Below are positions 12,231-23,262 of a stretch of 64,000 bases of DNA, piece after piece. This stretch comes from Bufo bufo (lineage: Eukaryota; Chordata; Amphibia; Anura; Bufonidae). The DNA lies in the NCBI RefSeq assembly GCF_905171765.1, contig NC_053393.1, positions 185,499,921-185,563,920 on the forward strand, in the 5' to 3' direction. The notes beneath the pieces were generated by a model. That model saw nothing but the letters and a program-made list of their open reading frames with translations, did no database searches and was not told where the DNA came from. The stretch's first letter is position 1; every line of letters starts with the position of its first letter. Both the position numbers and the translations under genes were made by a program.

Positions 12231-12394
12231 TATAGATCCCCCCCCCCCGCCACTCACAGTAGTATACATTAATAAATCGGTGCAGCCGTGCAGGCTGCAG
12301 ACAGTAACTTTAATTTTAGCACAGGCACAGCGCTCATCTCTTTACTAAAATACTACCTTACATTCAGCTCCTGCCTCCTCCCTCCACCCTCCAG

Positions 12395-12515
12395 TAACAA
12401 GTGCGGGCGGCAGCGCTCACTCACTGACGTCACGCGCCTGCGCCGCCTAGTGGGAGGAGCAGGCATGTGACGTCAGTGAGTGAGCGCCGCCCCCACACTG
12501 CCTGCTGTTACTGGA
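12395..12515. repeat. Hairpin of about 50-bp arms
   Basis: GCGCTCACTCACTGACGTCA at about 12413 pairs with TGACGTCAGTGAGTGAGCGC at about 12468. The loop contains GCGCCTGCGCCGCCTAGTGG. Confidence 0.75.
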
Positions 12516-12556
12516 GCCAGCCCACTGACAGCAAAAAAATTAAAATGGCTCGGGAG

Positions 12557-14366
12557 TAGGGTTGCCACCTTTTCTTCAAGCCAAACCCGAACAGAAGGGA
12601 GGGAGGGCCCCCTTCCAGGCCCCGCCTCCAGCCACGCCCATGTCCCGCCTCCAACCATGTCCCGTCTCCACCCTTGGTCGCTGTCGCACCGCGATCGTTA
12701 CGCCCCTGATCCCACGCCTGCGCCGTCCCGTTTAGTATTCGGCGCAGGCGCGGGATTTACGGGACGAAGAGGAGAACTCGGACGTCAATCAACTGGACAT
12801 GGGCGTGCCACTGCCAAAGGGTGAATAGACGGAGCCTCTAGGTGCTGCAGGAACGCCCTCATAGCACCTAGAGGCTCATTAGCATATGATAAGTCTTTAT
12901 TTTAAGAGAACGGCGGCAGCGGCAGGCAGGGAGTTATGTACTGCTGACATCAGCACATCGCTAATGTCAGTCAGCTACATAACATAACGTTTTTTCTGAT
13001 GATTGACAGATTCAGAAACCTGTTTAAAGGGCTCCTGTCACCCCACTAAACTCTTTTTTTTTTTTTTTTTTCGGCTTCTTATAATCCCTATACTGCGATA
13101 TATGAATACATAATGTTATTAGTCATTTTGGTTCAGTAGATAATGAATAAAACAGATTTTTATAATATGTAAATTACCTCTCTACCAGCAGGCAGGGCGG
13201 TTACTTGCTGGTAGCATCCGCATCCTCCTATCATAATGACGCCCCCTCCTCATGTTGATTGACAGGGCCAGCGAACGCGATCGTCCTCTGGCTGGCCCTG
13301 TCTGCTATCAAGTTATTGCGCCTGCGCCGTAGCGGTCTTCAGTCGGCACAGGCGCACTGAGAGGAGGACGCTCGCTCGGCCGCTCCTTCCTCAGTGCGCC
13401 TAAACCAATGACATCACATCTACACCCGGCGCAGGCGCACTGAGGAAGGAGCGGCCGAGCGAGCGTCCTCCTCTCAGTGCGCCTGTGCCGACTGAAGACC
13501 GCTACGGCGCAGGCGCAATAACTTGATAGCAGACAGGGCCAGCCAGAGGACGATCGCGTTCGCTGGCCCTGTCAATCAACATGAGGAGGGGGCGTCATTA
13601 TGATAGGAGGATGCGGATGCTACCAGCAAGTAACCGCCCTGCCTGCTGGTAGAGAGGTAATTTACATATTATAAAAATCTGTTTTATTCATTATCTACTG
13701 AACCAAAATGACTAATAACATTATGTATTCATATATCGCAGGATAGGGATTATAAGAAGGCAAAAAAAAAGAGTTTAGTGGGGTGACAGAAGCCCACACT
13801 GTTACATACAATTACACAATTCAAAAGTTTTATATTTCTACCTTTTTAGAAGTGAGTGACAGACTAGGACAGGTGTCAGGACTCAGGAGTCAGGACTGTC
13901 TTGGTCAGGTTGTCTGCAGGCAGGGCACAGTGGGCACTACATGGGCAGGCTGCTGGAGCTGGACTGGAGAGGAGAAGAAGAATGATTTCTCCCACGGAGC
14001 TCCCTCTGCCTCTCTCTCTGATGTCATCACTTCCTTATCAGAGAGAGGGAGGGAGGGACTAGGAGGCAGGGGAGGAGCGAGGGGAGGAGCCTGAACAGTG
14101 AGTGAACACAGCGCTGCCTGGCATCGCTGTACTGTAGTGTGTAGACTGGAGGAGGGAGGAGGGAGGAGGGAGGAGGGGAGGCTCGGGAGCGCTGCGCTCA
14201 GCTGATCACCCGGAGTGACAGCTTAAATATGCGATCGGAGTCTCGGTCGGACCACACTGCAGTTTGAATGAATAATCCTGTGCCCGGGTCTAAGAAAGGC
14301 TTGTACCCGGGCACAGGATTACAAACCCGGACTGTCCGGGTGAATCCCGGACAGGTGGCAACCCTA
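12557..14366. mobile_element. Probable second hAT-like element nested in the first
   Basis: The left end TAGGGTTGCCACCT at 12557 is mirrored by AGGTGGCAACCCTA ending at 14366. Flanks read CTCGGGAG on the left and, three bases beyond the right end, GTCGGGAG, so an imperfect 8-bp duplication is possible. It contains the palindrome at 13024-13795. No transposase was found. Confidence 0.55.
13024..13795. mobile_element. 770-bp near-perfect palindromic MITE (T2/Kolobok-like start)
   Basis: The two halves around a centre near 13410 are almost exact inverses, including AAACTCTTTTTTT/AAAAAAAGAGTTT ends and the GGCGCAGGCGCA block. The left end reads TTAAAGGGCTCCTGTCACC; TTAAAGG is typical of T2-type MITEs of frogs (Kolobok, TTAA target). 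The right end lacks TTAA, so the class is a suggestion. Confidence 0.6.
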
Positions 14367-15945
14367 CGAGTCGGGAGTCGGCAGCCCGGGCCCCCCTGCC
14401 AGCCGGGCCCGGTACAACTGGGCCAGCTGTACTGGCCTATCAGCGGCCCTGCATATGACTCCGCCATTAGAGTCTCTCACGCATGGCTCCGCCATTAGTC
14501 TCTCACGCATGGCTTCTCTGGTTTATTGTTACATATGACTCCGCCATTAGAGTCTCTCACGCATGGCTTCTCCGTTTTTAGGTTACACATATGAATCTGC
14601 CATTAGAGTCTCTCTCGCATAGCTCCACCATTAGAGTCTCACGCATGGTTTCTCTGGTTTAGTGTTACACATATGGCTCTGCCATTAGAGTCTCTCACGC
14701 ATTGCTTCTCCGTTTTTAGGTTACACATATGAATCCGCCATTAGAGTCTCTCTCGCATAGCTCCGCCATTAGAGTCTCACGCATGGTTTCTCTGGTTTAG
14801 TGTTACACATATGGCTCTGCCATTAGAGTCTCTCTCGCATGGCTTCTCTGGTTTAGCGTTACACATATGGCTCCGCCATTAGAGTCTCTCGCATGGCTCC
14901 GCCATTAGAGTCTCTCACGCATGGCTTCTGGTTTAGTGTTACACATATGGCTCCACCATTAGAGTCTCTCTCGCATGGCTCCGCCATTAGAGTCTCTCAC
15001 GCATGGCTTCTCTGGTTTAGTGTTACACATATGGCTCCGCCATTAGAGGCTCTCTCGCATGGCTCCGCCATTAGAGGCTCTCACGCATGGCTTCTCTGGT
15101 TTAGTGTTACACATATGGCTCCGCCATTAGAGTCTCTCTCGCATGGCTCCGCCATTAGAGTTTCTCACGCATGGCTCCGCCATTTGTCTCTCACGCATGG
15201 CTTCTCTGGTTTAGAGTTACACACATGACTCCGCCATTACAGTCTCTCACGCATGGCTCGGCCATTAGTCTCTCACGCATGGCTTCTCTGGTTTAGTGTT
15301 ACACATATCACTCCGCCATTAGAGTCTCTCTCGCATGGCTCATCCGTTTTAGGTTTACTCATATGACTCCGCCATTAGTCTCTCACGCATGGCTTCTACC
15401 CTTTCAGTGTTACACACATGGCTCCGCTAATAGTCTCTCTCGCATGGCTTCTCTGGTTAGTGTTACACATATGACTCCGCCATTAGAGTCTCTCGCTTGG
15501 CTTCGCCATTAGAGTCTCTCACATATGGCTTCTCCGTTTTAGTGTTACACATATGACCCCGCATTTAGTCTCTCATGCATGGCTTTGTTTTAGTTTTACA
15601 CACATGACTCCGCCATTAGTCTCTCACGCATGGCTGCTCTGGTTTAGTGTTACACACATGACTCCGCTATTAGAGTCTCTCTCTCGCATGGCTTATCCGT
15701 TTTTAGGTTGACACATATGACTCCGCCATTAGTCTCTCACGCATGGCTTCTCTGGTTTAGTGTTACACATATGACTCCGCCATTAGTCTCTCATGCATGG
15801 CTTCGTTTAGTTTTACACACATGACTCCGCCAGTAGTCTCTCACCCATGGCTTCTCCGTTTTAGTGTTACACTTATGACTCTGCCATTAGTCTCTAACGC
15901 TTGGCTTCTCCGTTTAAAATTTACACACATAACTCCGCCATTCGA

Positions 15946-16239
15946 GGCCGGCTGCGTGGTCCCACAACAAGTAGGTTCCATGTCTTTTTCTGCCTTCAGT
16001 CCCGCTCCCATGGCTCGGTCATCTGTGGCTCACAATTCAATTTTCTTGCGGTGGCTCGCATGCGTGGCTTACGCCATTAGAGTCTCACTCACGTTATTGT
16101 TTTCCCTGACTTTTATTTTTAGGTTATTGGGTCTTCATAAGCAGTCATCCAAAGTCTGCCTTTGCGGACATCATCTTCTCCCAGGCATGCTTACTTCATA
16201 TACAAACTTGGGCCGAGGGTGTTGGGGTCCGGCCTAAGT
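15946..16239. other. Transition from satellite to recombinase remnant
   Basis: Non-repetitive internal sequence of the retrotransposon with one isolated satellite-like CGCCATTAGAGTCTCACTCACG at 16072-16093. No domain was recognised. Confidence 0.35.
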
Positions 16240-17200
16240 CCTGGGCATCGGTCCATCTTCCGGTAAGAGGTACAGTAATAAGGTGCACCCGGATACAGTC
16301 AGGGTTCTCATGCAGAAGTCATCATCCAAGAACACGGCGAGGATGTACCAGACGGCTTGGTCTCATTTTACTAGGTTTCAGCGGTCTTGACGGCAACAGG
16401 GTGTGGATCACATCACATACCTACTCGCGTTCATAGCTTTTTGCCACTCAGACCTTAAAACTTTCTCAAGGTACTATCAAATTATATTTAGCCGGTATAC
16501 GACACTATTGGCACATTCCCTATCCAGACAGGTCTCCTTTATTTTCAGTGCACCCAATTAAGGCGATCCTTAAAGGTATACACAATGCTTCAGCCGTCAG
16601 TAAAATTTCCAGGAGACCCTTCTCAGGTGAAATGTTCAAATCCGTTTCGATGTTCTTAAGTACAAACCCCTGTGGTTTGAAGACAAGTGCCTTGTTCAAA
16701 ACAGCACTGTATTTGTGTTTTACGGGTTCCTACGACCCGGGGGGTTCACGTGCCCTGTGTCTAACAGCACCTTCATACAGGAACAACATTTACTATGCTT
16801 AGGTTCCCACTACGTCCTCACTCTTGATCATACTTAAACTACCGGACCTAGCGAAACCACGAAGGTCATATATTTCCCTACGGGTAACGAGTGGTGTCCA
16901 GTGGCAGTCTTTGACGAATGGGCGGCTCTTAGCAAACGCACTCCGCCTAAATCCCCTCTTTTAGTTCACGACTCCGGCCCGCTTAGCATACAAACATTTC
17001 TGAAATACATACGCTTTGCTGCCGAAACTAGATGTTGAACCATCAAGCATTACTGGCCATTCATTTAGAATAGGAGTAGCCTCAGCCGCCTCTAAGAATA
17101 ATGTACTGGTTCACATCATAAAGAAACTAGGTCATTGGAAGTCGCTGTGTTACACTCGTTACATTCCCAACCCTAAACGAGAGATGTCATTTGCTTTCGG
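16240..17200 (+). pseudogene. Tyrosine recombinase remnant of a DIRS-order retrotransposon
   Basis: A tyrosine recombinase joins the circular DNA intermediate of these elements to the genome. Translated pieces in shifting frames cover an N-terminal core (around AWSHFTRF, 16350), a middle part (SVHPIKAILKGIHNA, from 16545) and a well-kept catalytic end at 17040-17170. There HSFRIG gives the H-x-x-R box, LGHWKS the second histidine region, and YTRYI the likely nucleophilic tyrosine. Frameshifts and stops separate the pieces, so no enzyme can be made. Its place directly upstream of B1 fits the element's layout. Confidence 0.8.
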
Positions 17201-17266
17201 TATTTGCTGGTATAATGTGTTTTCAATACAGTGCATTGGTTTCCTTCTACCGTGTCTTGTATTTTT

Positions 17267-17612
17267 GGCCCCTTTAGGCTACCCTTCACAGCAGTTCCGC
17301 CACTACTCTACTGCTATCCGTTAGGTTACTGTCACTCTGATAGTCGATCCGAGCACAAGTGTAGGCAACGCAGTTGCCGAATTTGTGGGAGGGGAGGCTC
17401 CCGCACATCCTATTTAAAGCACCGCTGAGCCCTCCCCCCTGTCAGCCACCTCCGATTCTCGTCCACAGCAGCGGTGTGTCCCTCCCACCCAACCCTCATA
17501 TCATCCTTCCTTATAGGGTGGCCCCTTTAAGGCTACCCTTCACAGCAGTTCCGCCACTAGTCTACTGCTATCCGTTAGGTTACTGTCACTCTGATAGTCG
17601 ATCCGAGCACAA
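17267..17612. repeat. B1-A2-B2 terminal repeat block of the Ngaro-like element
   Basis: B1 (17267-17358) and B2 (17519-17612) share GGCCCCTTTA, GGCTACCCTTCACAGCAG and TAGTCGATCCGAGCACAA. A2 (17359-17427) directly follows B1. Spacer 17428-17518 is unique and C-rich. B2 runs into AATAAAG, a candidate polyadenylation signal. Confidence 0.85.
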
Positions 17613-18762
17613 ATAAAGTTATGTATTCAACAAAACAAGAAGGGGAGAAAGTAAACCGATCTGCTATGATAATCTGATGTCTTCTAGGGGGAAAGGAAAG
17701 CTCAGACATGAAAAACAGGTATTGGAGGCATATGTATGCATGGTGAGGGGTGTTAGGAGCACATAAAAATAATTTTGATCTTGGGACAGGACAACCTCTT
17801 TAACCTCATTCTCAAAGTCAAATTTGACTGCCTGATGCCTTCAGGTGGAATAACATTATTATAAAATTGTAAAACATATCCGGGGAATTTATAATTTGCA
17901 GTGTTTTTGTTGTTAGTTTTAAGTCTGTCTTTGGTTTGTGTTGCTGCATCAAATTTATGAAGTAGCATTCCTTTTTTTTTTATTTGGTGGAAGTGCAAAG
18001 TAGCTTAGCCACACTCAGTAAAAGTACGCCAGGGGGTTGCCTGGTCTGGAGACACATTTTTGTGACTCTTGTGAATGTTGCAGAAGATACCGTATATGAA
18101 ATGTAAATGTGATCTAATCTGCAAACTTGGCACAATTTTTAAAGTGTTGTGGTGTGCAATAGGCAAAAAGTTACTAAATCTTACTCAAAAAGTCACGTGC
18201 GACAGCACTTGTGACATTTTAATGCTATCAAGCTAGCATATCAGATGTCATAAATGTCCTCCTATATTTTTACATATTATTTAAATCCATTTGTGTAGAA
18301 ATCATTTCTAATGGTCAAGCTACGATTAATCTCAGAAGACATAAGTTCACATCAGGTTAGTGAACTTCTTGTTTTAATAACTTACAACGCAATGTGAGTA
18401 CGGGTATAACTTGAAGGAACTGTCAGAGGTTAAAGTACAGTATATAGCTGGCGTGTAATTTACTGAGGCAGTGAAAATGAATGCTGTCAGCCTCTGCAGA
18501 GGAGAGGAACAAAAACTGTCAAATACTTTGAGAAAGTAATGTATCACTTAAGACAGTTAATCTACTATATATGACCCTTGGTGCCCACAAGTTAATAGCA
18601 TATCTGTAGTGGAGCTCTGGTTTTTCGCTATGTGTGAATTGGGCAGTATCCTGGTTTTTGATATCATTTGCATATTCATTTACTGAAGAAGATTCTAAGC
18701 ATACTAGTAGCAAATCAAAAGTGGTATGATAGGATTCTGGATCTCCTTTTTCACTTATTCCT

Positions 18763-18817
<55 letters not shown>

Positions 18818-19385
18818 TTGGGTGACATCTTGCGGGATAACTACTAGTTGTATACTATAACATTAAAACCACTGACAACTGAAGTGAATAACATAAATTC
18901 TCATTACAATGGCACCTGTCAAAGTATTGAATATATTAGGTAGCAAGTTAACAGATTTTGCAAGAGTCATGGCAGGAACGGGGGAATAGTTGAGAAGAGC
19001 TGACATCAGGGTGCAATATGGAGCAAAGGCAAGAATGACATTTATTACAGTGCACAGTGTAAAAAAAAAAACTTTAAAAAAAAAAGTGTACATACATTGA
19101 AGATGAAATGAAATGAAAAGGCATAAGCTTAAAGATGAAACATTCTTTTCAACATCTTAAGCAACATCAATGTCATATTTTCATTTTGTAAAATTTTAAA
19201 GTGAAAAGACGAAAGACGTACTTTATAAAAGTATGGGAACCCAAGAAGATTTGAGCGCTCAAATAATTTTGATCGATGTGGCAGACCTTAAAGAGTTTCT
19301 ATGACCTGAAATGTGCTCATGTCAGCTGAACATAACTATATTAGTGCCATCTCACTGCCTAAAGCCTTTATTGAGAAAAAAAGCC
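17613..19385. other. Unassigned sequence with a (TA)n microsatellite
   Basis: The only structure seen is a CT/TA microsatellite at about 18762-18817. Short frames (about 60-80 codons) on either strand show no domain. Confidence 0.4.
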
Positions 19386-19389
19386 TCTA

Positions 19390-19570
19390 GGAGCAAGGGG
19401 GGGGGGGGGTCGTTGAACCTGCTCCTAGAGGCTCACCTCTTTTAACGCCCTTCTTCTCTTGATTGACAGGGCCAGGCAGCGCTGCTCTCCTCCCGCTGGC
19501 CAGGTCTGCAGTGTAAATCTCGCACCGTTCAGTATTCGGGGCAGGCGCAGTGAGGAAGCCTGCAGCTGCT
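19390..19570. repeat. GC-rich MITE-like fragment related to sequence inside 12557-14366
   Basis: GATTGACAGGGCCAG and TCAGTATTCGGGGCAGGCGC resemble stretches at about 13256 and 12733. A small hairpin is formed by CCTCTAGGAGCA and TGCTCCTAGAGG around a run of G at about 19400. Intact ends were not seen. Confidence 0.4.
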
Positions 19571-19574
19571 GAGT

Positions 19575-19862
19575 GTCCTGAGAAACACATGAGAAAATCA
19601 GTCTTAATATTTGGTACAGAAGCCTTTGTTTGCAAATACAGTGGTCAAATGTTTCCTGTAGTTCTTGACCAGGTTTGCACAAACTGCAACAGGGATTTTG
19701 GCCCACTCCTCCACACAGATCTCCTCAAGATCTATCAGGTTTCGGGGCTGTCGCTGAGAGTGGGAATGCACTTACAATATGAATTTTTAGACCCATCCAT
19801 GATTTCTAAATGAGAGAACTTGCAAAATCGCAGGGTGTTCAAATACTTCTGTTCCTCACTGT
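19575..19862 (-). pseudogene. Tc1-like transposon fragment
   Basis: The plus strand reads as the inverse of the N-terminal part and end of a Tc1-like element. ACAGAAGCCTTTGTTTGC and CAGGTTTGCACAAACTGCA correspond on the minus strand to a transposase C-terminal stretch. The right side ends TTCAAATACTTCTGTTCCTC followed by ACTGTATA, a Tc1-type terminus. The central part is deleted. Confidence 0.65.
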
Positions 19863-20379
19863 ATATGTTTTGAGAAAAAAAAAGGCACAGAATTTCATGA
19901 AAAGAACACCCCTTACTAACCATTAAGCATGGGGGTGAATCAATCATGCTTTGGGGTTGTGTTGCAGCCAATGGCACCAGGGCCGTCTTTGCCGCAGGGC
20001 AAAAGGGGCAGCTGCCCCGGGCCCAGTTGCTCCTGGGGGCCCAAGGGAGCTCCATTTCCCGAGTCACTTGCAGAACAACTTACACAAGCAAGCACGTCGG
20101 CGGTGAGTGGCGCCGCGGCGGAGAAGCCAGCAGCAGGGACTAAGTCTCCGCCTCCGGAGCTAAAGGGATTGGGTGGTGAGTCACGGACTCACGTGACCAC
20201 CAGTGACTCACTCACCTTACACAGGCAGACCTGCCACTGCCGCACCAGGAGGAGGAGATAGGTAGAGGCTAGAGGCTCTAGAGCTGCTGCACGCATTCGC
20301 ATATTGACTTTATTTATATTAAAAATTTAGACCGGTCAGTCGGTCAGGTCACAGAAATATTAATTAACCCTTATCCCAT

Positions 20380-21230
20380 TCATAAATTAGTGGGGGATTA
20401 TTATAGAGACGGCCCCAGCCCCAGGAGACATAAGGGGTTGGGTTCTCTCTGTCTGCTGCTGAACTGTGGCCACCCGGCCACATTTACTAATCTTTGCTCA
20501 GGGCCCTCATGGTGTGGTGTGGACTGGTCATTTTCACTAAGGAATATAGCTTAACCATTTATGTGCAAAAGAGAAAATAAGAAGTCAGCTCCAATCAGAT
20601 ATCTCTGCACATAGACCAAGAGTCTTGGTCTATGTGCAGATATCTGATTGGAGCTGACTTCTTATTTTCTCTTTTGCACATAAATGGTTAAACTATATTC
20701 CTTAGTGAAAATGACCAGTCCACACCACACCATGAGGGCCCCCCTGAGCAAAGATTAGTAAATGTGGCCCCAGCCCACAGTTAAGCAGACAGAGAGAAGC
20801 CCTTATGTCTCTCGTCTCTCTAATAATCCACCAGTAATTTAAATAACCCCATTAGTGGGGGATTATTATAGAGACGGGAGACATAAGGGGTTGGGTTCTC
20901 TCTGTCTGCTGAACTGTGGCCTGGGGCCACCCGGCCATATTTACTAATCTTTGCTCAGGAGGGCCCTCGTAAATAAAGACCCTCATGGTGTGGTGTGGAC
21001 TGGTCATTTTCACTAAGGAATATAGTTTAACCATTTATGTGCAAAAGAGAAAATCAGAAGTCAGCTCCAATCGGATATCTGCACATAGACCAAGACTCTT
21101 GGTCTATGTGCAGATATCTGATTGGAGCTGACTTCTTTTTTTCTCTTTTGCACATAAATGGTTAAACTATATTCCTTAGTAAAAATGACCATTCCACACC
21201 ACACCATGAGGGCCCCCCTGAGAAAAGGGT
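20380..21230. repeat. Tandem duplication of a large hairpin inside the hAT element
   Basis: Hairpin one centres near 20623 and hairpin two near 21098; both contain GTCAGCTCCAATC and its inverse, and both start with a GGGGGATTATTATAGAGACGG block. Spacing is about 475 bp. Confidence 0.8.
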
Positions 21231-21542
21231 GACACCAGCCATAGCAACGCCACTGCCTCTATCTGTAAGTCGCTGGAGTGCACGGCAGGCTCGCTTTTCT
21301 GAAGGAAGTGGAACTGTGAACTATCTGAACTCTGAACGGCTGTACAGTCAGTAGTGGCATGTGACACATGTGGCAATAATAATGTGTCTGCTGGCCTGCA
21401 GCCTGGTAAAGACCTGTGTCATGTCATGTGTGATGTGCATCCCAATTATGCCATACATACGTGTGCAGATACTGGTCCTGTACTCCTGTGAGGCTGCAAG
21501 GCAGGGGTGTGGTGTGGACCACTCCTGAGACTGCATGTGCTT

Positions 21543-21630
21543 AGGCCTCATGCACACGGCCGTTGTTTGGGTCCGCATCCAAGCCGCCGTTTTGGCGGCT
21601 CGGATGCGGACCCATTCACTGTGTGTTGTG
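21543..21630. mobile_element. Short or partial MITE
   Basis: TTAGGCCTCATGCACACGGCC is a diverged form of the TTA-type MITE end. It is followed by a hairpin of GTCCGCATCCAAGCCGCC and its inverse GGCGGCTCGGATGCGGAC. The right end is not clear. Confidence 0.5.
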
Positions 21631-21930
21631 GTGGAGGGCGTGATTGCATGCTAGGGTGTGTGAAGGCGGGATCCAGGAGGCCCAAAAAATTCTTGCCCAG
21701 GGTCCAATCAATATTAAAGATGGCCCTGAATGGCACAAGGAACATTTGACAGGTAGAGGGAAGAATGGATTCAATGAAATTCTGGAAGGAAACATAACAC
21801 CAATTGTAAAAAATCTGAAATTGAAAAGAGGATAGCTTCTACAAATGGATAATGATCCTAAAAACACCTCAAAATGCACAATAGACTACCTCAAAAGGCA
21901 CAAGTTAAAGGTTGTACCATAGCATAACAT

Positions 21931-22440
21931 AATTGTTATAACGATGAGCGAATTTCTTGAAATTAATTTGTGTCAGATTTATAGAATCTTTTAAAAAATT
22001 TGGTTAGTGTGATTTAAAATTTTTTAATGGTAAATGACCGGTTGGGCCCCGGTCTCTGTGCCTTGCCGGCGACGCAGCACTGCGCACTCGCAGATAGTTA
22101 CTTATGCCCCCGGCCCTGCCTCCACCCATCTGGCGCTGCTTTCGTACTGTGACCCAGACCAGACCCGTTACCTTGCGCCGGGATCATGCGGGCCCGCGAC
22201 GCATGCCAGAAGATGGGATTGTGCGAGAATAAGATGGCGGGAGCGGAGCAGTCTCAGAGTAGTAGTAGTAGTTTTTTGTATATGTAAATGTGCACATACC
22301 ACTGGATTCATAAATCGCAGGGGGGCACCTGGCAGTGCGGCACAGTGGCACGCCGGCATGGGACTATCACTGGCATGGCAGCAAATCTTTCACAGGGGCC
22401 TGGCCCGGGGAAAAAATCATGAAATATATGGCAAAATTAA
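21931..22440. other. Unassigned sequence
   Basis: A frame of 200 codons crosses this stretch and the following repeats, but it lacks any recognisable domain and its second half is minisatellite. No element ends were found. Confidence 0.35.
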
Positions 22441-22621
22441 AAAAATTACAAAAAATATATATATACAGAGGGGGCAAATGGAATATACACAGAGGGGGCA
22501 AAAATTGAATATATACTCAGGGGACAAATGGAATATACTGTATACAGAAGGGGCAAAATTTATATATATACAGGGCTCCTGTATATATATACATTTTGCC
22601 CCCTGTATATATAATTTATAT

Positions 22622-23077
22622 ATTGTGACACAGTAAAGGGAGTTGTATAGGGAGGCAGGTATTTTCCTCCCACTGTGTGCTGCTGGACTGATTAGCGGCC
22701 AGGTGGGGTCAAACACCGGACTGGACTCATGTGCCAGTCTTGGTTTTGACAACACCTAGCTGCCTTTAAAAGACAGCTGGGTTCAGTAGAACGGATCTCT
22801 GTATTGGGATCTGAGGCTTGTTCTGGCTTGGAGGTCTGAGACCATTGTGAGGGGAAACAGGCCGCCTTAAGTCTGTTCATGGACTCTTTAAGGCAAAACT
22901 GCCAGCTGGGTGTAAACTAACACCAAAACTAAAAGGTGACTTTTTGTGTTGAATGTGACTTTTTTTTTATGAACTTGCCAAGAGTGTAAATAAACACTGA
23001 ACTGTTTGATTTAAGAACTGGTTGGTGCCTCCATACTGCGTCCGCTTATCCTGTCTACCAGAGCAAATGTCCCCAAT
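22622..23077 (+). mobile_element. Candidate solo LTR
   Basis: It begins TGTGACACAGTAAAGGGAG, typical of retrotransposon LTRs, contains AATAAA near 22988 and ends close to AATGTCCCCA. It interrupts the minisatellite. No clean target duplication could be defined in the AT-rich flanks, so this is tentative. Confidence 0.4.
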
Positions 23078-23262
23078 GTATATATTCCATTTTCCCCCCT
23101 GTATATATATCCATTTTGCCCCCTCTTTATAGATATTCCATTTTGCCTCCTGTAACAGGGGCAAAATGGAATATCTATAAAGAGGGGGCAAAATGGATAT
23201 ATATACGGGGGCAAAATGGAATATATACAGGGCAGGGGGCAAAATGGATATATAGTATAGAA

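Larger units (their letters stand above)
11273..14451. mobile_element. Non-autonomous hAT element with 8-bp target duplication CATATGAC
   Basis: The left terminus CAGGGCCGCTGATAG and right terminus CTATCAGCGGCCCTG are perfect inverses. The 8-bp CATATGAC flanks it at 11265-11272 and 14452-14459, and the satellite unit is restored if it is removed. No transposase was found inside. It carries an inverted minisatellite, a hairpin and a further nested element. Confidence 0.92.
9741..15945. repeat. 56/28-bp satellite array, split by a hAT insertion
   Basis: The satellite occupies 9741-11272 and 14452-15945. The main unit runs CGCATGGCTTCTCTGGTTTA, then GTGTTACACATATGACTCCG, then CCATTAGAGTCTCTCA (56 bp). 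A half-length 28-bp unit lacks the middle part. Higher-order structure is visible: 9750-10080 and 10081-10411 are near copies 331 bp apart, and 10200-10530 recurs at about 10945. Units decay towards 15945. Reading frames with repeated HAWLLWFSVTHM-like peptides are by-products of the repeat. Confidence 0.9.
8376..17612 (+). mobile_element. Degenerate tyrosine-recombinase retrotransposon with split direct repeats (Ngaro/PAT-like)
   Basis: A 69-bp block at 8376-8444 (A1) recurs at 17359-17427 (A2). A second block of about 92 bp at 17267-17358 (B1) recurs at 17519-17612 (B2). The order A1-internal-B1-A2-B2 is the split direct repeat layout known for Ngaro and PAT elements of the DIRS order. A tyrosine recombinase remnant lies just before B1, where it is expected. 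An AATAAA overlaps the end of B2. The interior has no recognisable RT; instead it holds a large satellite and a nested hAT. The A2-B2 spacer of about 90 bp is not seen at A1. Confidence 0.7.
19978..21728. mobile_element. Non-autonomous hAT element, 8-bp target duplication AATGGCAC
   Basis: It begins CAGGGCCGTCTTTGCC and ends AAAGATGGCCCTG. AATGGCAC flanks it at 19970-19977 and 21729-21736, inside the Tc1 pseudogene. It has no transposase. Internally it carries two hairpins, 20508-20741 and 20984-21213, which are near copies of each other. Confidence 0.9.
19866..21930 (+). pseudogene. Old Tc1-like transposase, split by a hAT insertion
   Basis: Plus-strand fragments at 19900-19977 (KHGG-S-MLWGC-AANGT) and 21729-21910 (NGT, then QVEGRMDS, then a D-x-PKHTSK-like region) are the two sides of one Tc1 catalytic domain. 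The sequence AATGGCAC is duplicated at the split. Several stops and frameshifts show the copy was old before or soon after the interruption. Confidence 0.78.

Noticed and set aside
22034..22636. A 200-codon plus-strand frame
   Set aside because: No domain, and the second half is the 27-bp minisatellite (IYIQ repeats).
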